From CPC320 sp002684375 (GTDB taxonomy: Bacteria; Pseudomonadota; Alphaproteobacteria; Rhodobacterales; Rhodobacteraceae): a DNA stretch of 64,000 nucleotides. The stretch lies in contig CBFIHZ010000020.1 in assembly GCA_965662545.1 (NCBI GenBank), forward strand, positions 1 to 64,000, written 5' to 3'. Each line of letters starts with the position of its first letter. The stretch's first letter is position 1. Positions 8,803 through 17,137 of the stretch are shown here, one piece after another. Below the pieces are notes generated by a model. That model was not told where the DNA came from. It saw only the letters and a list, made by a program, of their open reading frames with translations, and did no database searches. A program made the position numbers and the translations under genes.

Positions 8803-9440
8803 TTGCGCTCCTCAAATTCAGCGTTCAGGCGGCGAACGGTCTCTACGACGTCCGGCTGTTGTGACAATCTCAACCGCTCGGCATCAATTATTGTGCGCAG
8901 CTGCTGTTCGGTGCGATCGAGATCTTGATTGATTAGGACATAATCATATTCGGGCCAGTGACTGATTTCATCACGGCTTTTGGCCATCCTGCCGTTGATA
9001 ATTTCATGACTGTCCTGACCACGCGATTGCAGGCGGCGCTCCAGTTCAGGGATCGAGGGTGGCAGGATAAAAATCGACAGCGCATGTTTGCCCAGTTGGG
9101 AATTGCGCAGCTGTTGGCCGCCCTGCCAGTCGACGTCGAATAAAACATCCTGACCATTGTCAATCGCGTGCGATACCGGGGCTTTTGGGCTCCCATAAAG
9201 ATTGCCGAACACCTCAGCATGTTCCAGCATCTCGTCGCTGGCAACCAGCGCCTGAAATTCATCACGGCTGTGAAAATAATAGTCGCGACCGTGGGTTTCC
9301 CCGCTGCGTGGCGCCCGCGTGGTGGCCGAGACAGAAAATTGTATCGCGGTGTCCCAGGCTCGCAACCGCTTGGCCAGCGAAGATTTACCAGCCCCCGACG
9401 GTGAGGATAGAATAATCAGTAGACCGCGCCGCTGGTTCAT
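8799..9440 (-). CDS. gmk: Guanylate kinase
   Basis: This enzyme phosphorylates GMP or dGMP to the diphosphate with ATP in the cytoplasm. It shows the P-loop SSPSGAGKSSL near residues 12-22, the GMP-binding segment STTRAPRSGETHGRDYYF-like region near residues 38-58, and the DVDWQGG motif. The length of 213 residues is normal. It starts 10 bases after yicC ends and overlaps the next gene by four bases. The yicC-gmk pairing is conserved in many proteobacteria. Confidence 0.97.
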   Translation of the reverse strand: MNQRRGLLIILSSPSGAGKSSLAKRLRAWDTAIQFSVSATTRAPRSGETHGRDYYFHSRDEFQALVASDEMLEHAEVFGNLYGSPKAPVSHAIDNGQDVLFDVDWQGGQQLRNSQLGKHALSIFILPPSIPELERRLQSRGQDSHEIINGRMAKSRDEISHWPEYDYVLINQDLDRTEQQLRTIIDAERLRLSQQPDVVETVRRLNAEFEERK

Positions 9441-9449
9441 CTGTGCCCC

Positions 9450-10337
9450 CTATTCCACATTCTGCACCTGCTCGCGCATTTGATCGATTATGGTTTTAAG
9501 GTCCAACCCTACGCGGGTCAGTTCAACCGAATGAGCTTTAGAGCAAAGGGTATTGGCCTCACGATTGAATTCTTGCGTCAAAAAATCAAGTTTGCGGCCG
9601 ACCGGTCCTTTTTGTGCTAAAAGACCGCGCGCCGCGTTCACATGCGCGCCCAGCCGGTCAATTTCTTCTGTAACATCGGATTTTACCACCAAAGTGGCAA
9701 TTTCTTGTGCCAGCCGCTGTTCATCCAAGTCACGCCCATCAAGTGCTTTTTCGATATTGCGTTGCAACGTCTCAGCCATCTGAGACCTTTGCGCACGCGC
9801 ATGGTCAGCGGCCACGTCTGTCAAATCCGCAATGGCATCAACCTGCTTGGTGATTATGTCATACAGGGCCCGGCCCTCAGACGCACGCATCACCATTAAC
9901 GACTCGAGCACGGGCGGCAGAGACGCCAACAAAGCGGCACTTAAGGCCTGCGTGTCAGACGGTTCTGGAGCCCCTTCAAGCACCCCCCTAAGAGCCAGTA
10001 TATCACACGCATTTGACGGTGACAGCGCAAGCCCAATATCCATCGCTTGCGTCTCAACAGCCCCCATTGCGGCAAGCACTTTGCTCAGATGTGATTGATT
10101 TAAAACAACCGCGCCAGCGCTCTCTTCACGCGTGACACGTAACGTCAGCGATACGGCACCCCGGGACACCAGTGGGGTAATTAGGCCACGCACTTGTGCC
10201 TCGAGACCTTCGATCCAATCTGGCACCCGCAATCGCAGATCGCGCCCCTTGGCATTGACGCTGCGCAGGTCCCAGACCCAGACGAACGTGTCATGGCTTG
10301 CAGAAGCCGAGGCAAAGCCTGTCATCGATTGTATCAC
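9450..10337 (-). CDS. yicC: YicC-family protein (putative endoribonuclease)
   Basis: This is a member of the YicC/YloC family, whose E. coli and Bacillus members act in RNA turnover. It carries the family start VIQSMTGFASA and the C-terminal DUF1732-type region ending GLDLKTIIDQMREQVQNVE. I place the start at GTG 10337, which has AGGAG six bases upstream. An earlier possible start adds 22 residues with no family match. The length is 295 residues. It is the first gene of the unit leading into gmk and is divergent from the PAS-domain gene. Confidence 0.92.
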   Translation of the reverse strand: MIQSMTGFASASASHDTFVWVWDLRSVNAKGRDLRLRVPDWIEGLEAQVRGLITPLVSRGAVSLTLRVTREESAGAVVLNQSHLSKVLAAMGAVETQAMDIGLALSPSNACDILALRGVLEGAPEPSDTQALSAALLASLPPVLESLMVMRASEGRALYDIITKQVDAIADLTDVAADHARAQRSQMAETLQRNIEKALDGRDLDEQRLAQEIATLVVKSDVTEEIDRLGAHVNAARGLLAQKGPVGRKLDFLTQEFNREANTLCSKAHSVELTRVGLDLKTIIDQMREQVQNVE

Positions 10338-10436
10338 AAAACGCTCCTGAGTTATGCAAACGCAGATAAGACATATAGCCGACCCGAGGCAAGAGAAACC
10401 CACGGCTTTCTCTTTAGTGTATTTTTTTAAACCAGA

Positions 10437-10451
10437 TTAACCATGTGTTAA
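10437..10451. promoter_or_regulatory. CtrA-type site 1 (TTAA-N7-TTAA)
   Basis: The sequence TTAACCATGTGTTAA is an exact TTAA-N7-TTAA match, the binding pattern of the alphaproteobacterial cell-cycle and motility regulator CtrA. It lies about 90 bases upstream of the PAS-domain gene and about 100 bases upstream of divergent yicC. Confidence 0.6.
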
Positions 10452-10485
10452 AAAAAATCGATAATGTAAGTTTTAGCGTGCAATA

Positions 10486-10500
10486 TTAACCAAATGTTAA
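10486..10500. promoter_or_regulatory. CtrA-type site 2 (TTAA-N7-TTAA)
   Basis: The sequence TTAACCAAATGTTAA is a second exact TTAA-N7-TTAA match, 49 bases from the first (about five helical turns). A further TTAA follows after six bases at 10507-10510. The pair is placed 42-105 bases before the PAS-domain gene. Confidence 0.6.
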
Positions 10501-10541
10501 GGTAGGTTAAGCCTATGTCAAGAAACTGAAGCGGGAATAAT

Positions 10542-11279
10542 ATGGATAAATTTAGCATGGATAAATACGGTCGCCAGACAATTGTTCCAGCAGGGAGCGA
10601 CCGGGTCAATGTTGTTCCATTTAAAAATTACAAACGCGAAGGCGACAGCGAAACGCTGAGGGAAATCGAACGATATTGGCAGCAGCTCAGGGGCAGTTTT
10701 TTGCTCCCACAGAGTGGTAACCTGAAAGCTGAAGACCTGAAACCATACCTCTCCAATATCTTTATTGCAGATAAAATTGCACCCGGACTGGTTCAAATTA
10801 AAACCGCAGGAACTGGAATATCGGCGCGCCTCGGCATGGACCCAAGGGGCATGCCCTTGAGCGCGTTATTCCGGGCTCAGGCGCGTGGGCCATTGGCCAG
10901 CGCCGTACATGCAACCTTGGATACGCCAGAGGTCACCAGATTAACACTGCATGCGGCCACCAACCCACTAATGCCAGCGATTGCAGCTAAAATGCTATTG
11001 CTGCCGCTGCTTGACAATCAGTCCGAACCAAACCGAATTTTCGGCGTTTTAACCTGCAGTTGTAGCAAGACAAGCGATCGTCTTCGGTTTGAAATCGCCA
11101 AAACGCAAAGCTATCCTATAGATCTTACATTTAACACACCAACGACCTGCGAACGGGCGACCGTAAATACCGGCCGGTACCAGAGTGCGTCAGGAACGGC
11201 CAATGATCAAAACCACAGGTCAAACCCAAATACTGACAGAAACATCATCCATTTCAAGTCTCCCATCGACAGAGCGTAA
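10542..11279 (+). CDS. PAS-domain protein (PAS_5/DUF1457-like)
   Basis: This is a 245-residue cytoplasmic protein with one PAS-type domain at about residues 40-190. It is recognised by the pattern EIERYWQQLRG, an IADKIAPGLVQIKTAGT strand and a LGMDPRGMPLSALF segment, as in the alphaproteobacterial PAS_5 family. No output domain is visible and the C-terminal 60 residues look disordered. Caulobacter MopJ is a single-PAS motility protein and may be a functional analogue, but that is inference. The start codon is followed 15 bases later by a second copy of ATGGATAAAT, so translation may begin at 10542 or 10557. Two CtrA-type sites lie upstream. Confidence 0.8.
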   Translation: MDKFSMDKYGRQTIVPAGSDRVNVVPFKNYKREGDSETLREIERYWQQLRGSFLLPQSGNLKAEDLKPYLSNIFIADKIAPGLVQIKTAGTGISARLGMDPRGMPLSALFRAQARGPLASAVHATLDTPEVTRLTLHAATNPLMPAIAAKMLLLPLLDNQSEPNRIFGVLTCSCSKTSDRLRFEIAKTQSYPIDLTFNTPTTCERATVNTGRYQSASGTANDQNHRSNPNTDRNIIHFKSPIDRA

Positions 11280-11453
11280 AGCCGTTCATTTCGTGGCGGT
11301 TACGGACGATTCAGGGCGCAGGTCTATAGGCTTTTAAGGCAGTCCTTGCGGCCGGGAGGTAAACAACCGGACTTCGGCCATGGGCTTTGCCACTGCAGGT
11401 GTTCGGGACAGCTGAAGCACAATACACTGAGGCTTGTACCAGCTTACTGAATT

Positions 11454-11478
11454 AAAACTGGCCCAACGAACGGGCCAG
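11454..11478 (-). terminator. Intrinsic terminator of the DAHP synthase gene
   Basis: On the minus strand a perfect seven-base stem, CTGGCCC / GGGCCAG, with loop GTTCGTT is followed by TTTTAATT. It lies 82 bases beyond the end of the class II DAHP synthase gene. The rest of the 11280-11559 gap holds no gene I can support. Confidence 0.75.
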
Positions 11479-11559
11479 ATCCAGGCTTTTAAAAAATGAT
11501 GTTAATGAGTGGGCATCTGCCCCATCTCCCGCATCTAAGGGGGATGAGGCGGGCGCATG

Positions 11560-12927
11560 TTAACCCGTTTTGGCAGCTGTTTGAACCCGCCGTTGGGTAA
11601 GTTCTTCGGCAACCAAGAACGCCAGTTCCAGCGATTGGCTGGCATTAAGTCTTGGATCACAGGCCGTATGATAGCGGTCTGAAAGGTCTTCGTCGCTGAC
11701 CGCCCGAACGCCACCGGTACATTCAGTCACATCCTGACCGGTCATTTCGAAATGCACGCCACCGGGCACGGTACCTTCGGCATTATGAATTGCGAAGAAC
11801 TCTCGTACTTCGCGCAACACGCTGTCGAAGGGGCGGGTTTTATAACCACTAGAGGATTTGATGGTATTGCCGTGCATGGCGTCACAAGTCCAAAGGACAT
11901 TAGCCCCCTCTTGCTGAACTGCCTTGATCAGCCGCGGCAGATGATCCCCGACTTTTCCGGCACCAAATCGCGCAATCAACGTCAAACGCCCGGCTTCGTT
12001 CTCGGGGTTCAGCTTGGCCATCAGAATTTTGAGGTCTTCAGCGGTCGTGGTCGGCCCGCATTTCAATCCAATCGGGTTTTGCACTCCGCGACAAAATTCG
12101 ACATGGGCTCCATCCGGTTGCCGGGTGCGGTCGCCGATCCAGATCATATGACCCGACCCTGCCAGCCATTTGCCAGAGGTCGAATCAAGCCGCGTCAGCG
12201 CCTCTTCGTATTCCAACAAAAGGCTTTCGTGACTGGTGTAAAAATCAACCGTTTGCAGGCTGGGAGCCCGCTCACTGTCAAGCCCTGCGGCGGTCATGAA
12301 ATCCAGTGCGTCGCTTATTGAACGCGCCATATCGCGGTATTCTTTGGCCTGATCGCTTTCGGTAAAGCCCAAAGTCCAGCTGTGCACCTGATGCACATCG
12401 GCATAGCCACCGGTTGAAAACGCTCGCAGCAAATTCAGCGTCGCCGCAGCCTGTGTGTAGGCCTGGAGCATCTTTGAAGGGTTCGGCATACGTGCCTCGG
12501 GCGCAAACGACAGCTCGTTGATGATATCGCCGCGGTAGCTTGGAAGCTCCATGCCATCAACCACTTCGGTCGGGGCAGATCTGGGTTTGGCAAACTGCCC
12601 GGCCATCCGCCCGACTTTGACCACCGGCACTTTGGCCCCATACGTCAATACCATCGCCATTTGCAGCATGACTTTGAATGTGTCGCGGATTAAATCGGCG
12701 CTAAATTGTTCAAAGCTCTCTGCACAATCGCCGCCTTGCAGCAGAAACGCTTCACCCCGAGATGCCGCCCCAAGAGCCGTTTTAAGGCGCCTTGCCTCGC
12801 CGGCAAACACCAACGGAGGATATTGCCCAAGTTGGGCCTCCACAGACTGCAGAGCGACCGCATCCGTATACTCCGGCATTTGCACTCTGGGTTTACTCCG
12901 CCAGTTATTCTTTTGCCAGTCAGTCAT
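11560..12927 (-). CDS. aroG: Class II 3-deoxy-7-phosphoheptulonate (DAHP) synthase
   Basis: This enzyme condenses phosphoenolpyruvate and erythrose 4-phosphate in the first step of the shikimate pathway. It is of the plant/class II type: the protein begins WQKNNWRSKPRVQMPEY and contains LLQGGDCAESF, VVKVGRMAGQFAKPRS, GLKCGPTTT and VLWTCDAMHGNT. These carry the substrate and metal-site residues of the class (Cys, His, Glu, Asp). The length of 455 residues is normal. It is transcribed alone and ends at its own terminator. aroB and aroK of the same pathway lie 22 kb away in this window. Confidence 0.96.
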   Translation of the reverse strand: MTDWQKNNWRSKPRVQMPEYTDAVALQSVEAQLGQYPPLVFAGEARRLKTALGAASRGEAFLLQGGDCAESFEQFSADLIRDTFKVMLQMAMVLTYGAKVPVVKVGRMAGQFAKPRSAPTEVVDGMELPSYRGDIINELSFAPEARMPNPSKMLQAYTQAAATLNLLRAFSTGGYADVHQVHSWTLGFTESDQAKEYRDMARSISDALDFMTAAGLDSERAPSLQTVDFYTSHESLLLEYEEALTRLDSTSGKWLAGSGHMIWIGDRTRQPDGAHVEFCRGVQNPIGLKCGPTTTAEDLKILMAKLNPENEAGRLTLIARFGAGKVGDHLPRLIKAVQQEGANVLWTCDAMHGNTIKSSSGYKTRPFDSVLREVREFFAIHNAEGTVPGGVHFEMTGQDVTECTGGVRAVSDEDLSDRYHTACDPRLNASQSLELAFLVAEELTQRRVQTAAKTG

Positions 12928-13016
12928 CTGTTTTCTCCGCGCTTGGTAGGTATTCTCAAGAGCTTATAACGGTGTCTGTTTAAAGTGACCATATAGTAAT
13001 TGAACACGCCCTATTG

Positions 13017-13036
13017 ACCAAACCCTATAGTTTGGT
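13017..13036. promoter_or_regulatory. Palindrome between DAHP synthase and GlxA-type regulator genes
   Basis: ACCAAACCCTATAGTTTGGT has six-base perfect arms (ACCAAA/TTTGGT) around eight bases. It lies about 70 bases before the regulator's start and about 90 bases before the divergent DAHP synthase gene. This is a position where an operator for autoregulation could be. Function is not shown. Confidence 0.3.
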
Positions 13037-13102
13037 TCAATGGGGGCAAAGTGTGCGTTTATTTACGTTCGAACTATCCAATTACATAAAGGCAGGATCG
13101 AG

Positions 13103-14101
13103 ATGCAGTCTCAACTCCAAAGTGTCGAAAATTTGCCCCGAGGGATAAGGCCGCGAAAATTTGTTTTCGTGTTGCTGCCAAAGTTCACACTACTTTCCTT
13201 TACATCAGCGCTGGAATGCCTGAGAATTTCAAATAGAATGGCCAATCAGGTTCTATATAGTTGGGAACTTGTAAGTGAAAACGGGGCTCCGATAACCTGT
13301 TCTGCTGAAATTGAATTTTCGATTGATCACGATCTGGGCGAGTTGAATCGCGATGACACAATCATGCTTTGTGGCGGAGAAAATATACGCGCGGCGACCA
13401 CCAAACGCCTGCTGAGTTGGCTGCGCCGGGAATCCCGACGCGGGCTCGCTATCGCAGGTCTATGCACCGGAGCTTTTCCTATGGCCAAAGCCGGACTTTT
13501 GGAAGGAAAGCGCGCCACCATCCATTGGGAGAACCAAGACAGTTTTGCGGAAGAGTTTGAAAGTGTTGAACTGACCAAATCAGTCTTTATCATTGAAGGC
13601 AATCGTATGACCACCGCTGGTGGGACCTCGTCGATTGATCTGATGTTGAAGTTAATCGCAAACGACCATGGCGAAGACCTAGCCAACGCAGTGGCCGACC
13701 AGCAGATTTATTCGTCAATTCGTACAACTCAGGACATCCAGCGCCTGTCCGTTCCAACCCGCTTAGGGGTACGCCATCCCAAGCTTGGTCAGGTCATCCA
13801 AATGATGGAGCGGAACATAGAAGAGCCGATCAGCCCGTCGACACTGGCAAAACACGTGGCGATGTCCACGCGGCAACTGGAGCGATTGTTCCGGCGATAT
13901 CTCAGCCGAAGCCCAAAGCGCTATTACATGGAATTGAGATTGCAAAAAGCCCGCAATCTTCTGATGCAGACCGATATGAGCGTGATCAATGTCGCACTGG
14001 CCTGCGGGTTTGCCTCTCCATCGCATTTTTCAAAATGCTATCGCACCCATTACGCAACAACACCATATCGTGAACGTGGCAGCCAATCGACCAAACCATA
14101 A
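13103..14101 (+). CDS. AraC-family regulator with DJ-1/PfpI-like N-terminal domain (GlxA type)
   Basis: This is a 332-residue transcription regulator. Residues 18-200 form a DJ-1/PfpI-like amidotransferase fold with the nucleophile-elbow cysteine in AGLCTGAF (C121). Residues about 230-325 are an AraC-type double helix-turn-helix (STRQLERLFRRYLSRSPKRYY and VALACGFASPSHFSKCYR). Relatives include GlxA and the carnitine/glycine-betaine regulators CdhR and GbdR. I choose ATG 13103, which has AGGA six bases upstream. The ligand is unknown. The adjacent downstream operon is an amino-acid type ABC importer, a possible but unproven target. Confidence 0.9.
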   Translation: MQSQLQSVENLPRGIRPRKFVFVLLPKFTLLSFTSALECLRISNRMANQVLYSWELVSENGAPITCSAEIEFSIDHDLGELNRDDTIMLCGGENIRAATTKRLLSWLRRESRRGLAIAGLCTGAFPMAKAGLLEGKRATIHWENQDSFAEEFESVELTKSVFIIEGNRMTTAGGTSSIDLMLKLIANDHGEDLANAVADQQIYSSIRTTQDIQRLSVPTRLGVRHPKLGQVIQMMERNIEEPISPSTLAKHVAMSTRQLERLFRRYLSRSPKRYYMELRLQKARNLLMQTDMSVINVALACGFASPSHFSKCYRTHYATTPYRERGSQSTKP

Positions 14102-14275
14102 AATATCACTTGCAGGTGCGAAAACAGCTGCGGTAGTGACGCGGCCCACGCCTGGCAGTGCACAAAATTATTACATTTAGAGTCAAAGAATACAGAAACT
14201 TAACGAAAAACCTACGGCAGGCACCGTCAACGAGGGATACTGAGCATTTTGTTTTTTCGCCAAGAGATGCTAATA

Positions 14276-14305
14276 TTGCTTTCATTTTATATACATGACT
14301 ATTAA
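14276..14305 (+). promoter_or_regulatory. Possible promoter of the liv operon
   Basis: TTGCTT and TATTAA are spaced 18 bases apart in an AT-rich tract, ending about 40 bases before the binding-protein gene. It resembles a housekeeping -35/-10 pair, but the match is by eye. The rest of the 14102-14346 gap shows nothing else clear. Confidence 0.3.
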
Positions 14306-14346
14306 ATGGTCACCTGAACGCTGGGTTCAACTATGGGAGATTTATA

Positions 14347-15540
14347 ATGAAAAAGCTGATGACAGCAACGGCAGCCGCCGCGCTGCTGGCGGGGTCTGCA
14401 TTCGCAGGCGGCCACAACGAAGTGAAAATTGGGGTGATCCTTGGCTTTACTGGCCCGTTGGAAACCATCACACCCGCAATGGGTGCGGGCGCTGAACTGG
14501 CAATGAAGGAAGTCACAGATTCAGGCAAACTGTTGGGCGGCGCAACCGTGACTTCGGTTCGGGCAGACTCAACCTGCATCGACGCCGCAGCGGCAACAGC
14601 CGCAGCCGAACGCTTGGTGACATCCGATAAAGTCAACGCCATCATGGGCGCAGACTGTTCTGGCGTGACCGGCGCGATTTTGCAAAACGTAGCGCGTCCG
14701 AACGGCATTGTGATGATTTCGCCATCTGCGACGTCTCCGGCTTTGTCGACTGCAGAAGACGACGGTCTGTTCTTCCGCACCTCACCCTCTGATGCGCGTC
14801 AAGGTGTTGTGATGACCAATATCATCATGGACCGTGGTTTTAAGACCGTCGCTTTGACCTATACCAATAACGACTACGGCAAAGGATTGGCTGACAGTTT
14901 TGCTGCCGCATTTGAAGCGGCTGGTGGCACTGTGACCATCAACGCAGCCCATGACGAAGACAAGGCCGATTACTCTGCCGAAGTTGGCGCTCTGGCCTCA
15001 GCCGGTGGTGACCTTCTGGTCGTCGCAGGTTATGAATCCGGCGGCGGCAAGCAGATCATTCAAGCCTCACTTGACACCGGCGCGTTTGATACCTTTGTTC
15101 TGCCAGACGGCATGGTCGGACAGGCGATTGTTGATGCAATCGGCCCAGATCTGAACGGTTCGTTTGGTCAGTATCCCGGATCGGAAAACAAAGGAGCAGA
15201 TGTTTTTGGTGGTTTGGCCTCAGCCGCAGGCTTTGAAGGGTCCTCAGCATTTGCAGGCGAAAGCTATGATGCGGCAGCTTTAATTATGCTGGCAATGCAA
15301 GCCGGTGGATCGAGCGCTTCAGCTGATGTCATGCAGCATGTGATGAATGTTGCTAATGCGCCGGGCGTACAAATCATGCCGGGTCAATTGGGCCAAGCGC
15401 TTGTTTTATTGGAAGCTGGCTATGATATCGACTATGTGGGTGCGACCGCGGTTGAGCTGATTGGGCCAGGTGAGTCTGCAGGTAATTACCGCGAGATTGA
15501 AATCCAGAACGCCAAAGTGGAAACAGTTGGTTATCGTTAA
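14347..15540 (+). CDS. Periplasmic binding protein of a branched-chain amino-acid type ABC transporter
   Basis: This is a 397-residue solute receptor of the Leu/Ile/Val-binding family. A signal peptide (MKKLMTATAAAALLAGSAFA) is followed by VKIGVILGFTGPLE and the type I periplasmic-binding fold, with motifs such as TYTNNDYGKG and the SPSATSPALS segment typical of the ligand pocket. GGGAG lies six bases before ATG 14347. The true substrate could be amino acids, amides or other small molecules; the family alone does not decide. A strong hairpin follows it before livG. Confidence 0.92.
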   Translation: MKKLMTATAAAALLAGSAFAGGHNEVKIGVILGFTGPLETITPAMGAGAELAMKEVTDSGKLLGGATVTSVRADSTCIDAAAATAAAERLVTSDKVNAIMGADCSGVTGAILQNVARPNGIVMISPSATSPALSTAEDDGLFFRTSPSDARQGVVMTNIIMDRGFKTVALTYTNNDYGKGLADSFAAAFEAAGGTVTINAAHDEDKADYSAEVGALASAGGDLLVVAGYESGGGKQIIQASLDTGAFDTFVLPDGMVGQAIVDAIGPDLNGSFGQYPGSENKGADVFGGLASAAGFEGSSAFAGESYDAAALIMLAMQAGGSSASADVMQHVMNVANAPGVQIMPGQLGQALVLLEAGYDIDYVGATAVELIGPGESAGNYREIEIQNAKVETVGYR

Positions 15541-15560
15541 TCACGCGAACTTTGAATTTG

Positions 15561-15594
15561 AACAGCCCGGTTCGCCGGGCTGTTTGTCTGTTTG
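15561..15594 (+). terminator. Attenuating hairpin between the binding-protein gene and livG
   Basis: AACAGCCCGG and CCGGGCTGTT form a perfect ten-base stem with a TTCG tetraloop, followed by the T-rich TGTCTGTTT. It looks like a partial terminator that would leave the binding protein in excess over the transporter proper, as is common in such operons. Confidence 0.65.
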
Positions 15595-15642
15595 GCGGCA
15601 GAACACGCCCTGCCCTCATCCCTGCCTTGAAAGAACAAACCT

Positions 15643-16422
15643 TTGATTGAAGTCGAAAATCTGCATAAGCATTTCGGCGGTTTTCATGCTGTTGACGGTG
15701 CCAGCCTCAAGATCGCCAAAGGGTCGATCACCGGGCTAATCGGTCCTAATGGCGCTGGGAAAACCACGCTGTTTAACGTTATTGCCGGGGTACATAAAGC
15801 CACCTCGGGTCGCGTCTTGATGGAAGGTCGCGACATCACGGGGCTTGCGCCGCATGAGCTGTTTCATCAAGGATTGCTCCGGACGTTTCAGATTGCTCAT
15901 GAGTTCACGTCTATGAGCGTGCGCGAAAATCTGATGATGGTTCCACCGCAACAATCAGGCGAAACGCTTTGGAACACTTGGTTCGGCCGCAAACGCATTG
16001 CTAATGAAGAGCGCGCCCTGCAGGCCAAAGCCGATGAGGTTATCGATTTTTTAACCATCTCACATCTCAAACAAGAAAAAGCCGGCAACCTGTCGGGCGG
16101 TCAAAAAAAGCTGTTGGAGCTGGGACGGACGATGATGGTTGATGCCAAGATCGTGTTTCTAGACGAGGTTGGCGCTGGTGTGAACCGCACTCTGCTTGGC
16201 ACGATCAGCGACGCTATTCTGCGCTTAAATCAAGAGCGCAATTACACCTTTGTCGTCATCGAACACGACATGGACTTTATCGGCAAGCTCTGTGACCCGG
16301 TGATCTGCATGGCCGAGGGCAAAGTATTGGCAGAGGGCACTTTGGAAGAAATAAAGGCCAATGAGCAGGTGATTGAGGCCTATCTTGGCACCGGTTTGAA
16401 AAATAAGGCGGTGGCGCAATGA
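15643..16422 (+). CDS. livG: Branched-chain amino-acid type ABC transporter ATP-binding protein LivG
   Basis: This is one of two ATPases of the importer, 259 residues. Walker A is GPNGAGKT near residues 34-41, the signature NLSGGQKKLLE is near 149-159, and Walker B VFLDE is near 171-175. The residues after the catalytic Glu read V-G-A-G-V-N, where LivG proteins usually have P-M-A-G-L-N, so the usual proline is absent. The start is TTG 15643 (TTG-ATT-GAA). It overlaps livF by four bases. Confidence 0.93.
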   Translation: MIEVENLHKHFGGFHAVDGASLKIAKGSITGLIGPNGAGKTTLFNVIAGVHKATSGRVLMEGRDITGLAPHELFHQGLLRTFQIAHEFTSMSVRENLMMVPPQQSGETLWNTWFGRKRIANEERALQAKADEVIDFLTISHLKQEKAGNLSGGQKKLLELGRTMMVDAKIVFLDEVGAGVNRTLLGTISDAILRLNQERNYTFVVIEHDMDFIGKLCDPVICMAEGKVLAEGTLEEIKANEQVIEAYLGTGLKNKAVAQ

Positions 16423-17135
16423 CTGAAGAGCCGTTTTTAATCGGAGACTCTATGACCGGCGGCTATGGTGGCGGCCCAGATATTTTGCACGGATGCACAA
16501 TTTCGGTTGAAAGAGGCCAGATAGCGGTGATTGTCGGCCCCAATGGCGCCGGCAAATCAACCGCAATGAAGGCGGTTTTCGGAATGCTGAACCTCAACGG
16601 CGGTTCTGTGCGATTGAACGGTGTTGATATCACAGCTCTTTCACCGCAGGACCGGGTGAAACACGGCATGGGGTTCGTACCCCAAAACAGCAATATATTT
16701 ACATCGATGACAGTTGAGGAAAACCTCGAGATGGGGGCGTTCATCCGCACCGATGATTTTAGCGAAACCATGGAGCAGGTGTATAGCCTGTTTCCAATTT
16801 TGCAGGAAAAGCGCAATCAGGCTGCGGGAGAATTATCAGGTGGCCAACGCCAGCAGGTTGCGGTGGGGCGTGCGTTGATGACGCGCCCTAAAGTGCTGAT
16901 GTTGGATGAACCGACAGCTGGGGTCTCGCCGATCGTGATGGATGAATTATTCGATCGCATTATCGAGGTGGCACAATCAGGTATTCCAATTTTGATGGTA
17001 GAACAAAATGCCCGCCAAGCCCTTGAGATCGCCGATAAGGGCTATGTATTGGTACAGGGACGCAACGCCTTTTCGGGGACCGGCAAAGACCTGTTGAACG
17101 ATCCCGAAGTCCGCAAATCATTTTTGGGAGGCTGA
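16419..17135 (+). CDS. livF: Branched-chain amino-acid type ABC transporter ATP-binding protein LivF
   Basis: This is the second ATPase of the importer, 238 residues. It has Walker A GPNGAGKS near residues 40-47, signature ELSGGQRQQVAVGRALM, Walker B VLMLDEPTAG and a switch region LMVEQNARQAL. ATG 16419 overlaps the livG stop as ATGA, indicating coupling. Its stop is followed after two bases by a short ORF with its own strong ribosome site. Confidence 0.95.
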   Translation: MTEEPFLIGDSMTGGYGGGPDILHGCTISVERGQIAVIVGPNGAGKSTAMKAVFGMLNLNGGSVRLNGVDITALSPQDRVKHGMGFVPQNSNIFTSMTVEENLEMGAFIRTDDFSETMEQVYSLFPILQEKRNQAAGELSGGQRQQVAVGRALMTRPKVLMLDEPTAGVSPIVMDELFDRIIEVAQSGIPILMVEQNARQALEIADKGYVLVQGRNAFSGTGKDLLNDPEVRKSFLGG

Positions 17136-17137
17136 GC

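Noticed and set aside
8357..8932. 191-codon open frame on the plus strand over the carbonic anhydrase gene
   Set aside because: It is antisense to a gene with clear family motifs and shows no domain of its own.
11752..12321. 189-codon plus-strand frame inside the DAHP synthase gene
   Set aside because: It lies fully antisense to a conserved enzyme; the translation has no recognisable features.
14150..14180. Possible sigma-54 promoter (TGGCAG...) upstream of the liv binding-protein gene
   Set aside because: The required GC of the -12 element is missing at the right spacing.
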